From: Serinus canaria
Taxonomy: Eukaryota; Chordata; Aves; Passeriformes; Fringillidae
NCBI RefSeq assembly: GCF_022539315.1
Contig: NC_066315.1
Coordinates: forward strand, 102,157,990 to 102,221,989
Direction of reading: 5' to 3'
Length of the DNA stretch: 64,000 nucleotides
A model generated the notes under the pieces. The model saw nothing but the letters and a program-made list of their open reading frames with translations, did no database searches and was not told the DNA's origin. A program made the position numbers and the translations under genes. Of this stretch, positions 10,401 to 24,384 are shown piece by piece (the first letter of the stretch is position 1; every line of letters begins with the position of its first letter).

Positions 10401-13400
10401 GACCATTCATATTGATCCAATTGGATAAAAAGATTAAGGCCTAGGGATGTTCTTCCTCCAGGGGATGCAGAGTACCCAGTTCCGTCCCCTGGGATGAGCA
10501 GCCATGAGGGATCCAACACTGCAGAATCACTTTTTTCCCCTCTTCCTTTGGACCTGCAATGAGAGAGTACTGTTTGCAATTCAAGCCCTCTCTTCTGAAA
10601 GAAATTAATTTCCAATTTATATTGCATCAGTTGCAATGCTAGGAAGCACCGGTGGACTTTTGCTGGCATTTCCCTAAGCTTCTTAAATTCATCACGTCTT
10701 AAATCCAGAAGATAAATATTCACAGGATTTTTGGTTTAAAACTAGTCCTTTTGGGCTGTTTTATATGAGCAAACTTAGAAAAGTGCTGCCTGAAATGAAA
10801 TGTGAAGTAACAGCATCTTGGATTACCAACAGCCATTTTTAAAATAGCTGCTTTTAATTACTGAGCTCTAAATCAAAAAGTCAGTGCAACATCAAGGGTG
10901 CTTTTCTCTATTGAATGTGAACACCATTTAAAAGTGAGATGTCTTCTAACCCTTTAATTTACACCTTCTTGGGATGGTTCTGAGTCACAGTTTTAATTTC
11001 TCCCTATTTTTTCCTCCATGGGTTGCAAAACACATTTCAAAGTCTCAAATAAGTGAAGAGACTTGATCCAAAATTCCTTGGCAAATCTCCCTCCTATTGT
11101 GAGAAATATTGGATGCCAAGAGTCCAAGACTGAACTCTGTAAGGACAGAGTTTTCCCAACACTCCTGGGTCACTTCAAATATCTTTTGAAAATCTGACCT
11201 TTGTAAATCGGGTGGCTGAAGTGTTGCTATCTCTATTTTCCTGCAGCAACATTCCTTTATCCCTAACATGGGGATAAATGTTGACATTTATTTTTGTCAT
11301 TTTGACATTTCAGAAAATTAGAAGAATGCTTGATTTCTATGTGGCTCTTGTATCCAAAACAGAACCTCCATATGCCCCAAACTCACACAGAAGAAGAGGA
11401 GTGTATTAAATGTTGCCACCACTGAGCTCTTGTATTCCTCCCAAAAACATAGTGGAAGACTATCATAATTATGTAAAACTTTTACAAGGCTCATAGTGTT
11501 ACTACCACAACACTGCTTCTGACATGAATGAGAGGAGTTTCATTCACAAGAGAGACAAATTTCATTCAGGTATTTGTTACATCCTGCTGATGGCTTAGTT
11601 AGCTTCTAGTATGTGAGTTTTTATCTTAGTAATGGAAAAAACATTTCTTGACTATGGTATTTTCTGAAGCCAATTTACTCAAGAGGTGCAGAAGGCAAGC
11701 AGTACGGTGGGTGATTTCTGATGTTCTGACAGTACATGATTTGGTGTGGGGGAACATTTATTAAACAAACAACATTAACTTGACCTAAGACTGAAGTTTG
11801 ATCTCTAACAGGAAGACCTATCTAATGATTAAACCATGGAATTAGGCTGTGAGGACTATAGATAATAAAAGCCTGGGGTGCTTATAACCGGGATGCTGTA
11901 ATTCTTCATTCCAGACACATGCTGACCACAATGAAATCCAAGGACCAAGGGAGATGATTTAGAGCCACTCACTGAGAAAAGAGCTGCTTCCAGCCAGCCC
12001 AAGGAAAGGATTAATACAGGACTGAAGGCTGGACTCTGACCTCTTTTGAGGCTAGGTGCCTGAGGGAAGCATTCGAGGTGATTCACAGCAGGGCAAGATT
12101 CACTGAACCAGAAGGGAGGTCTTAAGGAAGCTGACTCCACTTTTCTTAGCTCTGTGGTATGTAGCTGAGAACAGGCAAGGTTTGCCCCAGGTAAAATGGA
12201 CTGTTTTGCCCTAGGCAATCACAGAAAAGTTGGAATGACCCTGAGACCATATAAGTGGGGATCCCCACCCAATAGGGCTGTGATTTAGAAAATGAGGTAC
12301 TGCCCAGGGGAGTGGGTTCTGTTGGGAGAAGAAGGAAAAAGGAGGGCCACTTATTACCCCTTGACACAGCAGACTGACTTGGTTGAATGGTACATAGTGC
12401 TGCCACTCTTTCTCTCCTCTACCTGTAGCACCATCATTTAAGCCTTAGAGAAGCCATGCTCCTGCAGTGACCTGATGAGATTCCCAAAAACATTTAGCCC
12501 AAGAGAAAGGATGCACTGTTAAAGGACAGTGTTTATTGTGTTCTAATAATTCTTTATTTTTTTCTGTAGCCAAACATACAGCTCTTAATATGAGTTACAA
12601 TGATTGCAGTAAAGCCAAGGAGAGATCTTTGCAGTTTAACAAAACCAGTTTTAAAATATGCACATTTGGTGAGTTTTTCACTGTGGGTTTAGACACAGCT
12701 GTCAGAATGTCCTTGCAATTTGTGGTGTGGTGTGGCATAATGAATTTGGTGCCACCATTAAATTTTAGATATTGAGGCCTAGATAGATATTTGAAGAAAT
12801 GTAGGTACTCAGTCCTTTGAATGCCGAGGGAGCTTGGGATGGGAGTCAGCTGCCTAAGCTCAGATGGACAGAGTCCTTTCAGGTGCCTGATGGTGCCCAT
12901 ATAATCTGCATGGGGCAGGCAGACCTGACATGGTCCTGACACGCAGGAATCCCATCCTCTGCTGGAAAGACCTCAGGAGGGCACCCTAGGGGAAATCCAG
13001 TGAACTCTGGACACCCATGACAGGCACTTGCACCACTTTCTCAGTTTTTGGGGCAGTGTTTGCAGCAGGCTCAGAGGTGCCCATGTGGGCTTTATCTGCT
13101 CAGCCCTTGCTGGAGAGTTCCACACCCCACTGCATTTTGTGGGGGAAGACCATTACAGTGGGTAGTATCCATGTCCAAATTCACCATTTTTCAAGGGAGG
13201 AATATTTTTTTTTTAAATTCTGATCTGTGAAGCCTAAGTGAAAATTGAATCCCAAACCTGTATTTTATTCTGTGTTGATAAAGCACTGCAGAGATTTTCA
13301 ATGCTTTATTAAAGGTTTTTAATATGCTTGATTGCATATATCCCAGCCAAAATCTTCTCCATCCTACATAGGTATTTATCTCAGCCAGCAGATTTTGTTT

Positions 13401-13639
13401 GCTCAGATCCAAATTAGAAAGTATTTAAAGCAGATAGCACATTTCTAAAAATATACTGAATTTACAATGAAGCTTTAGCATTCTCTTGCTAAATTTCACA
13501 CATCTGATTTGATTTCTGAAAAGAAAAGGTAAACACAGAAATTTTCTTCACTAGTTCTCATGCACTGCTTGCAACAATAAAAGAGGAATATTTCCTACAT
13601 TACTCCCATGTATTTTAAGTGGGGAAGAAATGCCCATTC
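7447..13639. other. Non-coding stretch, nothing recognised
   Basis: This is AT-rich DNA with many T-rich runs. A slightly more GC-rich patch at about 11850-12420 carries overlapping minus-strand frames of 120 and 86 codons plus an A/T-flanked 'catataag' element, but I cannot match it to any gene or repeat family. A 140-codon minus frame at 10301-10723 has no domain or splice signals and is treated as chance. Confidence 0.45.
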
Positions 13640-13990
13640 CCTTTACAGGAAAGGAAGTCAAGTTTCCAATTGCAATTAATGCCATGTTTTGTTCTGTTTA
13701 TTGGTAATGTAAGCTCCTATGTAAATTGAATGGCTGGTGTTCAGACCCAGATGAATACAAACGGGGAGGATGGAGCTAAATTACTTCTGTCTGTCTTAAC
13801 AGGACTTTTTAATAAAATCTACTTTACACAGCCACGAATCTTGCCAGGTTAAATTCTCACTTTAGCCGTGTTCACATTCTTGTTAATTTATTTTAACTGC
13901 AGCACAGAAGGTTAGGGTAATGGGAAGAGCTGAAAGTGGAATGGTTACAGTGAAACCTGCTGCCTGTATTTAGATAATTTTCCTTCCAAG
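13640..13990. promoter_or_regulatory. Candidate conserved non-coding element
   Basis: This is a stretch of unique, well-mixed sequence with homeodomain-like AT cores (TTAATTTATTTTAA near 13884-13897) and no simple repeat or transposon character. It sits about 29 kb upstream of the CpG-island promoter. The call rests only on sequence texture and cannot be confirmed without cross-species alignment. Confidence 0.15.
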
Positions 13991-15119
13991 TGACAGTCCA
14001 TTAAACCTCTAAATTGTTTTATTTGCTACTAAAAAAAAGTCTTTGCTTAGTCTTTGAGTCCCAGGAACTAATGGAAGAAGCCTTAGAAGAAAATCAGCAG
14101 ATTTTGTAAAAGTAGAACTAATATGATGTGCAGAGTTTGTACAATACTATAACTTTTGACTTTGTAGAAAAGGAGATAGTGTATCACAAAAGATACTTTT
14201 TGCAGAGATTACATATTTTTATTTCTCTCTTAACTTTAAAAAATAATAGTTTCAAAAGTCAGGTTTAACAAATTGTTCTAGTCACTACTTTAAAAACTCA
14301 ATTTCTATATTAAATATATGTGGCATCTTAGATAAATTCCATTAATTCTTGCTACTGAACAACAGAATATAAAAAGGGTTTCCATTTTACTGTCATACAG
14401 GTCTACCTTGATTTTTATCACAGAATTCATTATAAATAATGTTTTGAAATATTCAGTTATCCAAAATTTTTAAGAAATTCTGTAGATCAGTTTCTATGAT
14501 ACCTTCTCTTTTCTACCTCTTTCTTCTCTTTACCTGATAGGGCCTGCTAGCTCTTCACTTCTCCATCTCTTTGTTGGTCCAACTACTGCAAGTACTCAAA
14601 CTAATTGTGAAGATAACAGGAATCACTGCAACAATATGACACACATCTCCCAAGTTATGTGTTTATAACAAAATGTTACCATTATGCTGTCATATTTGTC
14701 TGCCTTTTCCTGTATATTTTTGGTGATGTCCCACTTGTTAAAAAATAGAACTTTTCTTACTTCTATGAACATTTATGTTTGGTGAGAGAGCCCAAGCTGT
14801 CCAAGGGTGTTGGGGTTTTCACATTTCACACACAGGTCTGGCGTTTTAAAAACTGCTGAGAACATACTCCTGGGCAAAAATGGACCCTGAGCTATCCAAA
14901 AGAAATATGAACCAATGAAGGAAGAAAAGATGACTGTGTGGCCTTATGTCTGTAGTTGGGAGCATGAGAGATTTCAGACAAGGAAAACAAAGGATGACAA
15001 TGTGATAAAAAAAATATATATGCAGCAGATTTAAAATGGAATTCTTAATTAATTGCAGTAAGAAATAGTATTTAAAATACCTATTCCAGGCTGAAGAAGA
15101 AACTTTAAGCCATTACACT

Positions 15120-15212
15120 AAAAAAACAACATAAACAAAACCCCCAAACAATAACAAAGAAAACAAAAACAATAACCCCCCCCTCACAAAAACCCAATAA
15201 AAATACCCTTCC
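15120..15212. repeat. A/C-rich low-complexity tract
   Basis: About 90 bases are made almost only of A and C on this strand, including two C-runs (CCCCC near 15141 and eight Cs at 15176-15183) among A-rich words. This is low-complexity DNA without a fixed unit. Confidence 0.8.
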
Positions 15213-18200
15213 TTTTTATGACAAAGTGGCAAAGTTTTAGCTTTGTGTACAGTTCCAGAAATATCTCAAATTTATGAGATAGTTTTAGTTATAGCAATTC
15301 TTTTAAGAGAGTCTGACCCTAAAAATGTAAAAAGTCAGTAAAGCAGTTGTTAGAAAATATGATTATTTTCATATCTAACACAGGATTCGGTTTGATGCAT
15401 GCACTACTCATAGAATTCAATTTCTTTCCTAGAATGTGTGGTGTTTTCTACTATCCATCAAGGCAGGTCTTGTGGATGGTGTGTACTGCCTTGGCTAGTT
15501 AGACACTGGCAAGGAATTTTTCAAGTAAAATACAAATATAACATTGTTAAATATACAGTTAATTTAATCTTCTGTCATGACACATGAAGCTGTGGATGTT
15601 AATGAAACCCCACAAATCAACAGAGTACCTAGAAGTTAAAGAATTGGCATTTGCCTTTTTTTCTTTCTTTCTTTTTTGAATTTTCTGTACAATATAAGTC
15701 AATGAAAGTTATGATGACTGAAAGACAAAAATTTACCTGTCTTTACACCCAAACTGAATGCTGGTCTGGGTTCTTGAGTCTTACAACTAGTATTTCAGTA
15801 GTCATTGACTGAAAGCTAATGCTGTGTGCCATTTTTCTAATCTAGATAGACTGTAGAATTTGTATGAGAACCTTAAAATTTTCCTATGTGAACCAATTTC
15901 ATGAACCATGAAACTCAAGAGTCTGCAGACAGTCAAATCCACTTCCTCAGAGCAAACCTGTGCCACTCAAATGTTCAACTACATTACTGAATTTGGAAGG
16001 AGCATTTGCAGCTGTTGTCCCCGAGTTAACCCCTCACCAGAAAAATACAGGGTGGAATTAAGACAATTTTCTTCCAGCAGGATCACCATGTCCCACACTT
16101 AGGAATTTTTTTTTTTTTTTCTGATTTTGGCGCATTTAATAGGAGCATCCTGATCAAGAGTGGTGCCTCACTACTCTTTCATGGTCTCCCATGGAAGGAG
16201 GACCTCCCCCATGACTCCACAAAAGTGGACACTGTGAGGTATTATTGGATGGACATCCTGTTCCCCTGAGAGGACACAGCAATGGGGGGAACCATCTCAT
16301 GGGACCTGTAGCTGTTGAAAGCAGAGGCTGCTGCGCACCTGGCCCCAGCCCTGCTCCACCAGCCCTCTCATTCAGCTGCACACACTGTTCTCAATGATAA
16401 TGGAGTTTCATCATCTTCTGAGTTAGACCCACAGACATATTAAGGAATGTTGGGACCTTTTATTTCCCCCTAGGCACAGTATGGAAAGTTAGTCTTGTAA
16501 ATTATATGGCAAAATGACCTGACCAAATTGCTGCCCACACTTTCCTTTCATGTGGTACCAGACTGGAGGCTACATTTGTTTGCACCCCAGCGAGCAGCCA
16601 GCCCCGTTAGGTGCTCCGCCCTCTGCTTTCCCACACCATGAGAAGTGAAGTGGGCAATGCATCATATTTGGGTAAAGAATATTATGCTGAGAATGAAATC
16701 ATCCTTTCAGAGTCTTATTTTAATAGCAGTTTCCCCCCCCACCTAGGAAAAGATAATCAGACCATATAACCTTACTGTTTGCTATGCAAGTAGTGCGGAG
16801 CTTTTCCTGCATGAAAGGTGTGCCATGGTCTCTAGGCACATCTTGGAATTAAAGAACCCAGCAAACTAATAGCAGCCCAGTAAACAGAACTGTATTTACC
16901 TCAGCAATAACACCTTCTTTGTGACACACCATTTTCCTTTCCCCCTTGCAACTTCATAAGCTTTGGAAAACATGTTTTTGAAATATCTCTGTGTGTGAAG
17001 CTTATTAAATTAGTCTGTTCCGTTCAGTATTTAAAAAAAAAGAAGATTAAAACTCAAGTCATTTCATGGTCTGAGAAGAGTGTCAATAAAAGTGAAATAA
17101 TGTTTGTACAGTTTAGTAAGGTGGGTTAACCTTTCAAAGAACATAGCAAATGCTTTGTAGAAAAAGAAATTACATTCACATGTCCTCTTGGCTTCGCAGA
17201 GGTAGTTTTCTAATGCATCATGAAAGAGCTGCAAATACATGTATTGAATAGAAAGTATGCTGATAGTTGCACTGTGGCAGGTTTAAGAAATGCGACAGCC
17301 AGAGTACACAGCAGAATGGTTGCTGTGTCAGTTTTGACATCTGTTTTGGAAGAATTTTGTCTGTCTCTAAAGCAGTGTGAACCTCAGTGTACAGTCACTT
17401 TGGATGTGTTATATAGTCCACGTTGTGCTGAGCACATTGATGCTTTGAAGTGTCAAAAGCTGCTCAAGATATTTTAGCAATATATAAGCCCATTTCCTTT
17501 GACAGAAGATTCAAGACAAGGCTGTGGGAGAGTGAAATTTCTTCTGGAAGATTACACCCATTTCTATATTAAGTGGCAGAAAATCTTCCAGTCACTCTAG
17601 CCTTTGAAAATTATGATCTAAATTCTGAGTCTGCTTATATCCTTCCCCTGACTGGGTGGCTGAAGCTCAGGAATTGTCTCCACTGAAACAAACTGACTGT
17701 GGATGTAGATGAGGAAAACTGTGGGCTTGAGAGAGCCTAGAAGAGTAACCAAAATGGGGAAGGCAGGGGAACGTGGTACAGCATGGAGAACTCCATGCAG
17801 TTTAATCATTTTCCTGCACACGTTTGTTCTGTTCCCTGTAATAGCTTATTGTAATCTAAAATTCAGTTCATTATGAACGTTTCTTTTTTCTTTCCATTCA
17901 GTTAATTTGAGAGACTTTTACAATTAGAATTCTTAAACCAAACTCATTTAATGTTCAAAAAGACAGAATTGTTGCTAATTAAAGATAAGAGCAAATCAAC
18001 CACATAAAACAATCCCATGCTGTACTGAGTATGATTACAACAGCCAATGTATTGAGCACTGTGAGATATATCTTCGGTTGCTGATGGGGAAATATGCTGT
18101 GTCTTCTCTGGTACTGCAATTTCCCCCCTTTGCTCAGGTAGCATTTATCCATTTTTAAAAATGCTGTCATCCTGCAGATTAGTTGCAGGCAACAAGGCTT

Positions 18201-21200
18201 TTCATAGTCTGGCTCTAATTCCCCACTATGATACAGCACCGTGCCTTAGGCACTGCACTGCAAGCAGTAGCAAAGATTTGCTTTCTACCAGGCAATGCTG
18301 CACAGGCACCAGAGCCAATCCTTCTATCAACACTTCCTGCTCAAACAGCTATGGATGGTTCATCAGCACCCCTGTGCTAACAGAGAACTGCACACAGCTC
18401 TCATCATTACTCTTCTTCACAGTTTTCTTTATCCCTCAGTTTTGTTTTTCTTACTGGAGATTTTAGCAGGCCACAATGGAGCGTATCTGGTTAATAGGCA
18501 AGGCATAAAATAAGTTTGGAAACATGTTAATCAATTTGAGGGGAATTTTTAGGTACTGAAATAACTGATTAGCATTCAAACTTGTACCCACATAGGCGGA
18601 GACACACATTATCAGCATCAAATTAAATGTCAATTTAAACCTTCTAGCTGAACTCAAGCTCCCTTTCAAGAAAATCTTGGGATGCACAGACAGACACTCA
18701 AAAATAAAAGGCCTTGAATTCTGTAGTTATAATAGGGATGACACAGAGAGTGTCTGGACTAAAATTATTCCACTCAAGATTCCACCATTAACCTTAAAGC
18801 CCGAGCTTAATTTCACTTTATACAAATTAAATGAAAATCTGGAGAGTCAGATAGAAGTAGTCAAGAGGGTCTACTTTTGTCTCAAGAGTGACCCTCATTT
18901 ATGAGGTTGTGGATATAGACTTGAACTGGCATAACACGAATAGTCACACTAAAGTGTGAATTTCTGGAAGGTCAGAGACCTTCATATTTCAGCCATTATT
19001 ACTAGCACAGCAATAAAAAATTGGAGCAAAGATGCAGCTCATCTCTTGGAGGACTTAGCAATGTTTTAGGATACTTTGTCTGCTGACAGATGCTAACTAA
19101 GCTAGAATAGTAAACATAACCTTCAAGTGCTCCTCTTTGTAAAGAGTGTTTTTCTGCCCAGCTAAACCTGTACAAAAGCCAAAGCTTTGCTGAAGACATA
19201 CAAGGCTCCAATGCAAAGAATATACCTGCTCTCTTCTAAAAAGCAAAGTTACCTTTATTCTCACTCTTTATGGATTTGTTCTGAAATTATGGGAGCGTGA
19301 AAAAGAATTGCAGAATTCTCTTGCCAGTTTTGCACACTTTCAGGGATTCTTGTGCTGTCAGAAGGGCACAGAAACTTAATGTTCATGGGAATCAGGCCCA
19401 CTGTATTTAACAGCACAGAATAATATAAGAAAACTGTTCAAGAATGGATAAATCTAGTAAAATAAAAATAGGTAATCATTAATTAGATTTGGAATATATC
19501 ACACATCTCTCAGACCAAGGATCTTTTAATTAAAAATGAGTTTACAGATTTCAGATTTCCCTGTATGAAAAAGTCATAGACTTTATTTTTATCTACAATT
19601 GTTCTTGGCAATCCATGCCAATCCGTAAATACTCTGGATTTTGTCCCAAAACCCTCCAGTAAATGACCTCATTAAAAATATAACAGTATAGAATAAATTG
19701 GCAGAACATGATTGCAGCTTCCAAAAGGCTTAATCTTTTAATGTGCACAATTACTTTAGTAACTGAAGGCCAAATGCAGATGGAGGTGGAGGGTCTCTGC
19801 TACTTAATAGTAATAGAAATATTTGCATTTAATATCTGTTTGTGTCTGGATTTAATCTGGTTTATACTGTCAACTGACTTTACGAAGGTACTGTTAAAGC
19901 ATTTTTTCCAAAATGAATATTTAAAATCTGTGAAGGTAATTTGGGAAAACTTGTTATTTTTTAGCCATAGCCTTATTTTTGTATGTACTTTTAATTATCA
20001 GTATATGTCTGGACATTTCTTAATCTCACAGATTCAGAAACATGTGAAACACCATTTGTACCAGAGGTCCCAGGTCACATCTCTTTACAGAAAAAGCAAC
20101 AAAACCAGAGTTGATTTCATTCACATTTCTCAGCATGAGAGCTTGGAAATAGAAATGTTACTATAAATAACAAGGAATAATGTAGATTTTTACTAAAATC
20201 TAAGGACCAATTTTTCCTTAGAGTAGGATCACTATCATTCCAGTATTTCTGGCCTTCTGTTTCTCAGAGCACTGAGATATTAAATCTGCAGTGCAAACTG
20301 CTCAGAAATTATGATGTTGGGACAGCATTTAAAAGTATTTCGTGTCAAGTCAAGTACCTTCTGATATTTTTATAGGAATGAAGGAAAGGATTTTTTTAAA
20401 GACCATAATAAAAGCTTAATTTGGAAAATGTATGTTTACACCTTCAAACAGAAATGCCTATAATTCTGATTATGTGAAGCCATTTTTTCCTACAGTATTT
20501 ATTCAGCATTTGTGACAGTCACTTTGGCATCATCTCCTTCAGCATTCCCATTACAGCCAATTATTTTAGTATGTCAGAGTAGTAACCTGGAATCCCTTTG
20601 ACATGGAGATATCCCTGGGTTTGGGGGCTGTTCTTGCTGCAAGGAGCTGATTTCATTAAGCAGAATGGACTAAGGGCTCAGTCCTGAAAACCCAGTGCAG
20701 TCTTTCTGTTGCTTGCCATGGCAATCCCCAAGGAAAACCCCATGGGGCCCAGATGCTAAAGCAGGAGCAGCTGGTTTCCTGCCAGAGAGTGCTTCCTCCA
20801 CACTCCAGCTTGGTGCTCTGGATTCAGCCTGAAGGGGTTGAAGTTGACAGCCCATGTCCATGTGACTGCCTGCTTGCTCTGGCACCTTGTATGAATGGAC
20901 ATCCTGGACAGTTCCATGTTTGTTATCCAACATTCATTACATGGCTTTGGGTAGTGCTGGTCTTGGTGTGCATGAGTGCTGATCCCCTGGTCTCAAAGTG
21001 TGGTGGGTCAGTTTTGGCTGCAAAGCCAGGTTCTTCCTCTCCCTCCTCAGCAGTGCAGGGGGGAATGGATTAGTGCAAGGAGTGATGAAGCCAGTGCAGC
21101 AGCAGGTTTCCTCTTCAGCTGCATTTCTTTAATTTTCCCCTCAGACTCCTGCCACTCCTTTCACTTTATTAAAATTAAATCTGTTAAAATGTTTTCACTG

Positions 21201-22331
21201 TTAGTTCAGCTGAAAACTGAGCTGGGCTCTCAGAGTGCTTTAGTCTAGTTCCTTCACAGTCCTTTATCTTTCATCAGTTTGTGTTTTTTAATGAGGCTCT
21301 TGCATAGTACACTCACCTCTCCTCCACACAGAGCAATAATCCTCCATCACTCAAGGCAAGAACTACCCCCATAGGTCTTCTTTCTCCACATGAAATTCCA
21401 CAAAATATGGACATGTTATGAAAGTTTAAATGTCAGTATTCTTCCACAATGCCTGTTGATGATCAGGAATGGCAAGATGAGACCTTCATGTGCCAGACAG
21501 AAAGAGACAGCATACATTTGGTGTTTCTAAAAAGGGAGAATATAACTGCCCCACTTAGGCAATCTGTCCTGTGATCATCTGCATGCCTTCCTACCCTCCC
21601 TGCCCCCCTCCCTTATCTCCCCAGCTATCCTAGTCCCTAAGACAGGTGAATGAACAACGAGCTTTTAGGGCAGCAAAGGCAGGGAAGAAAGACAGAAGAC
21701 TGGGAGGGTGATGGGACTGGTGCTACCTCTTCTGAATCTGACTGCCAAAAGTAATGGCCCTCAGAGCATAGTCTCATCACTTAAGACTTGTTGGGGAAAA
21801 AAATCCCAATCTTTCCACTTTGATGAAGGAGGATTTGCCTTCATTTTCAGCACTGATGTGCTGATCATGCTGAGTGGCACAGGGAGCCTTGGCTTGGAGA
21901 CTCATGGTAGAGTGTGAACATTACGGATGGAGGACAACTGGAGAGGTCAGAGCAAGGGAGGTGTAGGCTGTCCCTGTCCAAGCACACAGTTTTTAGGAAG
22001 AAAAACCCATGCCTGTATGTGTATTGACTTTTTCATGGCATGTCCCAGGGGAGATAGAGCCACAGCTGCTGCGCTGGGTGAATGCCTGTCTGGATTGCAT
22101 TTGCTCCACCACCTGTTGCAAGTGGGAAATCATATTGTCTATTGTAGAACGACAGACTTTAATTGCAAGCAAATAAGCAAGGGCATGGCTGCAGCTCTGC
22201 TGGCTCTGTTTTGGCCAGCTGCAGCTCCCTGAAGAGAATGCTCAGAGGAGAAGAGAGGACCTTAGCCCTGGTGAGAGACTTTTCAGTAAAAGCAGAAGAG
22301 AAAATTCACTGTTTGCCCATACAGATAAAAG

Positions 22332-22361
22332 ATAAGTAAGTAAGTAAATAAATAAATAAAT
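22332..22361. repeat. Short tetranucleotide microsatellite (TAAG)n-(TAAA)n
   Basis: A compound tetranucleotide tract shifts from TAAG units to TAAA units, about seven units in total. It is short and probably of modest variability. Confidence 0.85.
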
Positions 22362-23471
22362 TTAATAGCTCTCCTTAATTATTTGCTTCTAGCAAAGAGA
22401 TATATCTGAACTCCTGTTTTAGTCCAGAGGATTGCAGTTTATTTCTAGATACTGAAATTTATACAGAAACCAACAGGTTTTCCTGTCTAAATTAAGCAGG
22501 GGAGAAAAAGCTGTAAGCACACGGTAGCCTTAGAAATCTTATATGCATGTTGCAGTGAAGATGGGAGAAAAACAGCTTCTCTTGCTGAACACACCACTGA
22601 GTAATCCACCCTGTTACCATGATAGCCACACTGCTACCTTGAAAGAAATCATGCTTGTTTTAATGTGGAACGATGAATGAAAAAAATAACCTTGGATCCA
22701 CGAGGAGCTGGAGAAAGAGCTAATCAATCATGTTCGGTTTCATTCTTTCTAAACAACTATTGTTGCTGATAACAGGTAAGTAAATAGAATTTATTATCCC
22801 AGTGGAGGAAAGCTGAATTAGTTGCCTGATGATAAGCTTCCACACCGTGAGCAAATTGCCTGTTTGCAGACGTTCCGAGCTCTAGGGAATGTGTAAGGTC
22901 AGAGGTATTCCTTCTGCTGAAACAGTGCACTTGCTTTTAAAGGCTGTGCAGCTGGTGATCCTCACCCAGCAGGGATTCACAAGCTGCATTCTGGGGGGGC
23001 ATCCCTCACGTGCAGATTTGGCTTGGCAGCACCAGGGCTTTTTATGTGGGCAGGCATTCTCTGCCCAGGAACCCAGGATAAGGCTTCACAAATGAGGGAC
23101 TCAAACCTTTCTGAGCAAATCGAATACACACCAGAAAAAACCAAAAACTTCTGCAAGCTGCCATATGGGGAATGAATCCCTTTGGCCAGGAGAAACGGGG
23201 CTTGGCTGCTCATGTGACTGAGCAGCTGTGGGTGTGAGTGTGTACGTGGGCTGGAGGAATCTGCCTCAGCTCACATCCTTGCCACTGGCCAAATCTGACA
23301 GCAGGTCCAAAGTTATGCAATCTTCACACCCTGAAAGTTGCATGAAAATGAACTGTAGTACAGGTCCAAAGGCCACCTTTGTGCTTCCTTCAAGGGGAAG
23401 GCTGCCATGGAATTATACCCCTTATATAGATATATACCAGCTAAAGTAAATAAGAACCGGGTTGCTCACTT

Positions 23472-23512
23472 AAAAAAAAACAAACAAAAAAAACCCCAAA
23501 AAAACAACCCCA
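23472..23512. repeat. A-rich low-complexity tract
   Basis: A-runs are interrupted by single Cs and by CCCC groups. It resembles the tract at 15120 in composition. No repeat unit is fixed. Confidence 0.8.
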
Positions 23513-24301
23513 CAGTGAAGATGAGGTAGTTCACAAATTCAGAAATCCCTGTAGGAACTGTCACTACAAGAATTTTATGAGTGATTAGTTACTCATCAAG
23601 TTATTCCTCCCTTCTGCTTTTCCTCAGATAGTTCCCCTGTTAACCTACAACAGCTCTATAAATACATTTAATTACTGTGGAGCAAAATAAAAGTTCTGCT
23701 ACAGAAATGTGCTTTACAAGAGCAGCAAAAAATTTGAAGACTCATTGCCCTGAGTGTGTGGGATCAGGCAAAGGTCATGTGGATGAAATACAACATGATC
23801 ACCTAATTAAACCCTCTCACAGGGAGCACACACATGGAAAGTGTTCTAGGTCTCTGTTAACTCTGTATGCTTTCCTTAAATTTTGAGTGCTTTACTCTGA
23901 AGAACTTTTTCTCTTTATTTTTTCCCTCAGTAAAAAGGCTCATTTGGAATTGTTCTGGAGGGCTTAATGATTTCTTCAAAAAACAGGCATGCATCATTTG
24001 AACTTTAGCAGCAGCACTGTTTATACTCACAAGTACAGCATAAATCTTGGCTTCCTGATCACTGTTGCTTCTGAAACAGTGGGGGGTTGTGCTAGACTGC
24101 AAGCCAGGCATTTGGAAATGAGGGAAGGTGAAATTCACACTTTGTTATTGGATTTCTTAGATATTGACCAACAGCAGAAAGGGTGGAGGTGCTCCTGGGA
24201 TCAGCCTGGCTTCCTGGAGGGCAAAATAGCCCAGTGGCTACAGACTGTCTGCCTCCATGATCTCTCTTTACTTTGGTGTTACCCACATAATTTGGTCTTT
24301 T

Positions 24302-24384
24302 ATCCATCCATCCATCCATCCATCCATCCATCCATCCATCCATCCATCCATCCATCCATCCATCCATCCATCCATCCATCCATC
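24302..24384. repeat. (ATCC)n microsatellite, about 21 units
   Basis: This is a perfect tandem array of the tetranucleotide ATCC, 83 bases long, with no interruptions visible. Both strands stay open across it in several frames, which produces artificial proteins with repeated four-residue units (for example HPSI or MDGW). These are not genes. The purity and length suggest it is highly length-variable between individuals. Confidence 0.98.

Larger units (their letters stand above)
13991..24301. other. Non-coding stretch with scattered low-complexity tracts
   Basis: No gene is recognised. The stretch holds the A/C-rich tract at 15120-15212, a short TAAG/TAAA tract at 22332-22361, an A/C tract at 23472-23512, and a T-run near 16107. 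A 152-codon plus frame (19708-20166) is rich in hydrophobic residues but has no recognisable family and sits in AT-rich DNA, so it is treated as chance. A GC-richer patch with overlapping frames around 20670-21080 is unexplained. Confidence 0.45.

Noticed and set aside
19708..20166. 152-codon plus frame with hydrophobic segments
   Set aside because: Same reason as the 61.8 kb frame: T-rich chance frame without support.
15120..23512. Telomere-like (AACCCC/AAACCC) islands at 15120 and 23472
   Set aside because: There is no regular TTAGGG/CCCTAA unit. They are irregular A/C low-complexity tracts.
24302..24384. CRISPR-like array
   Set aside because: It is a pure 4-bp tandem repeat with no spacers, in a vertebrate-type genome.
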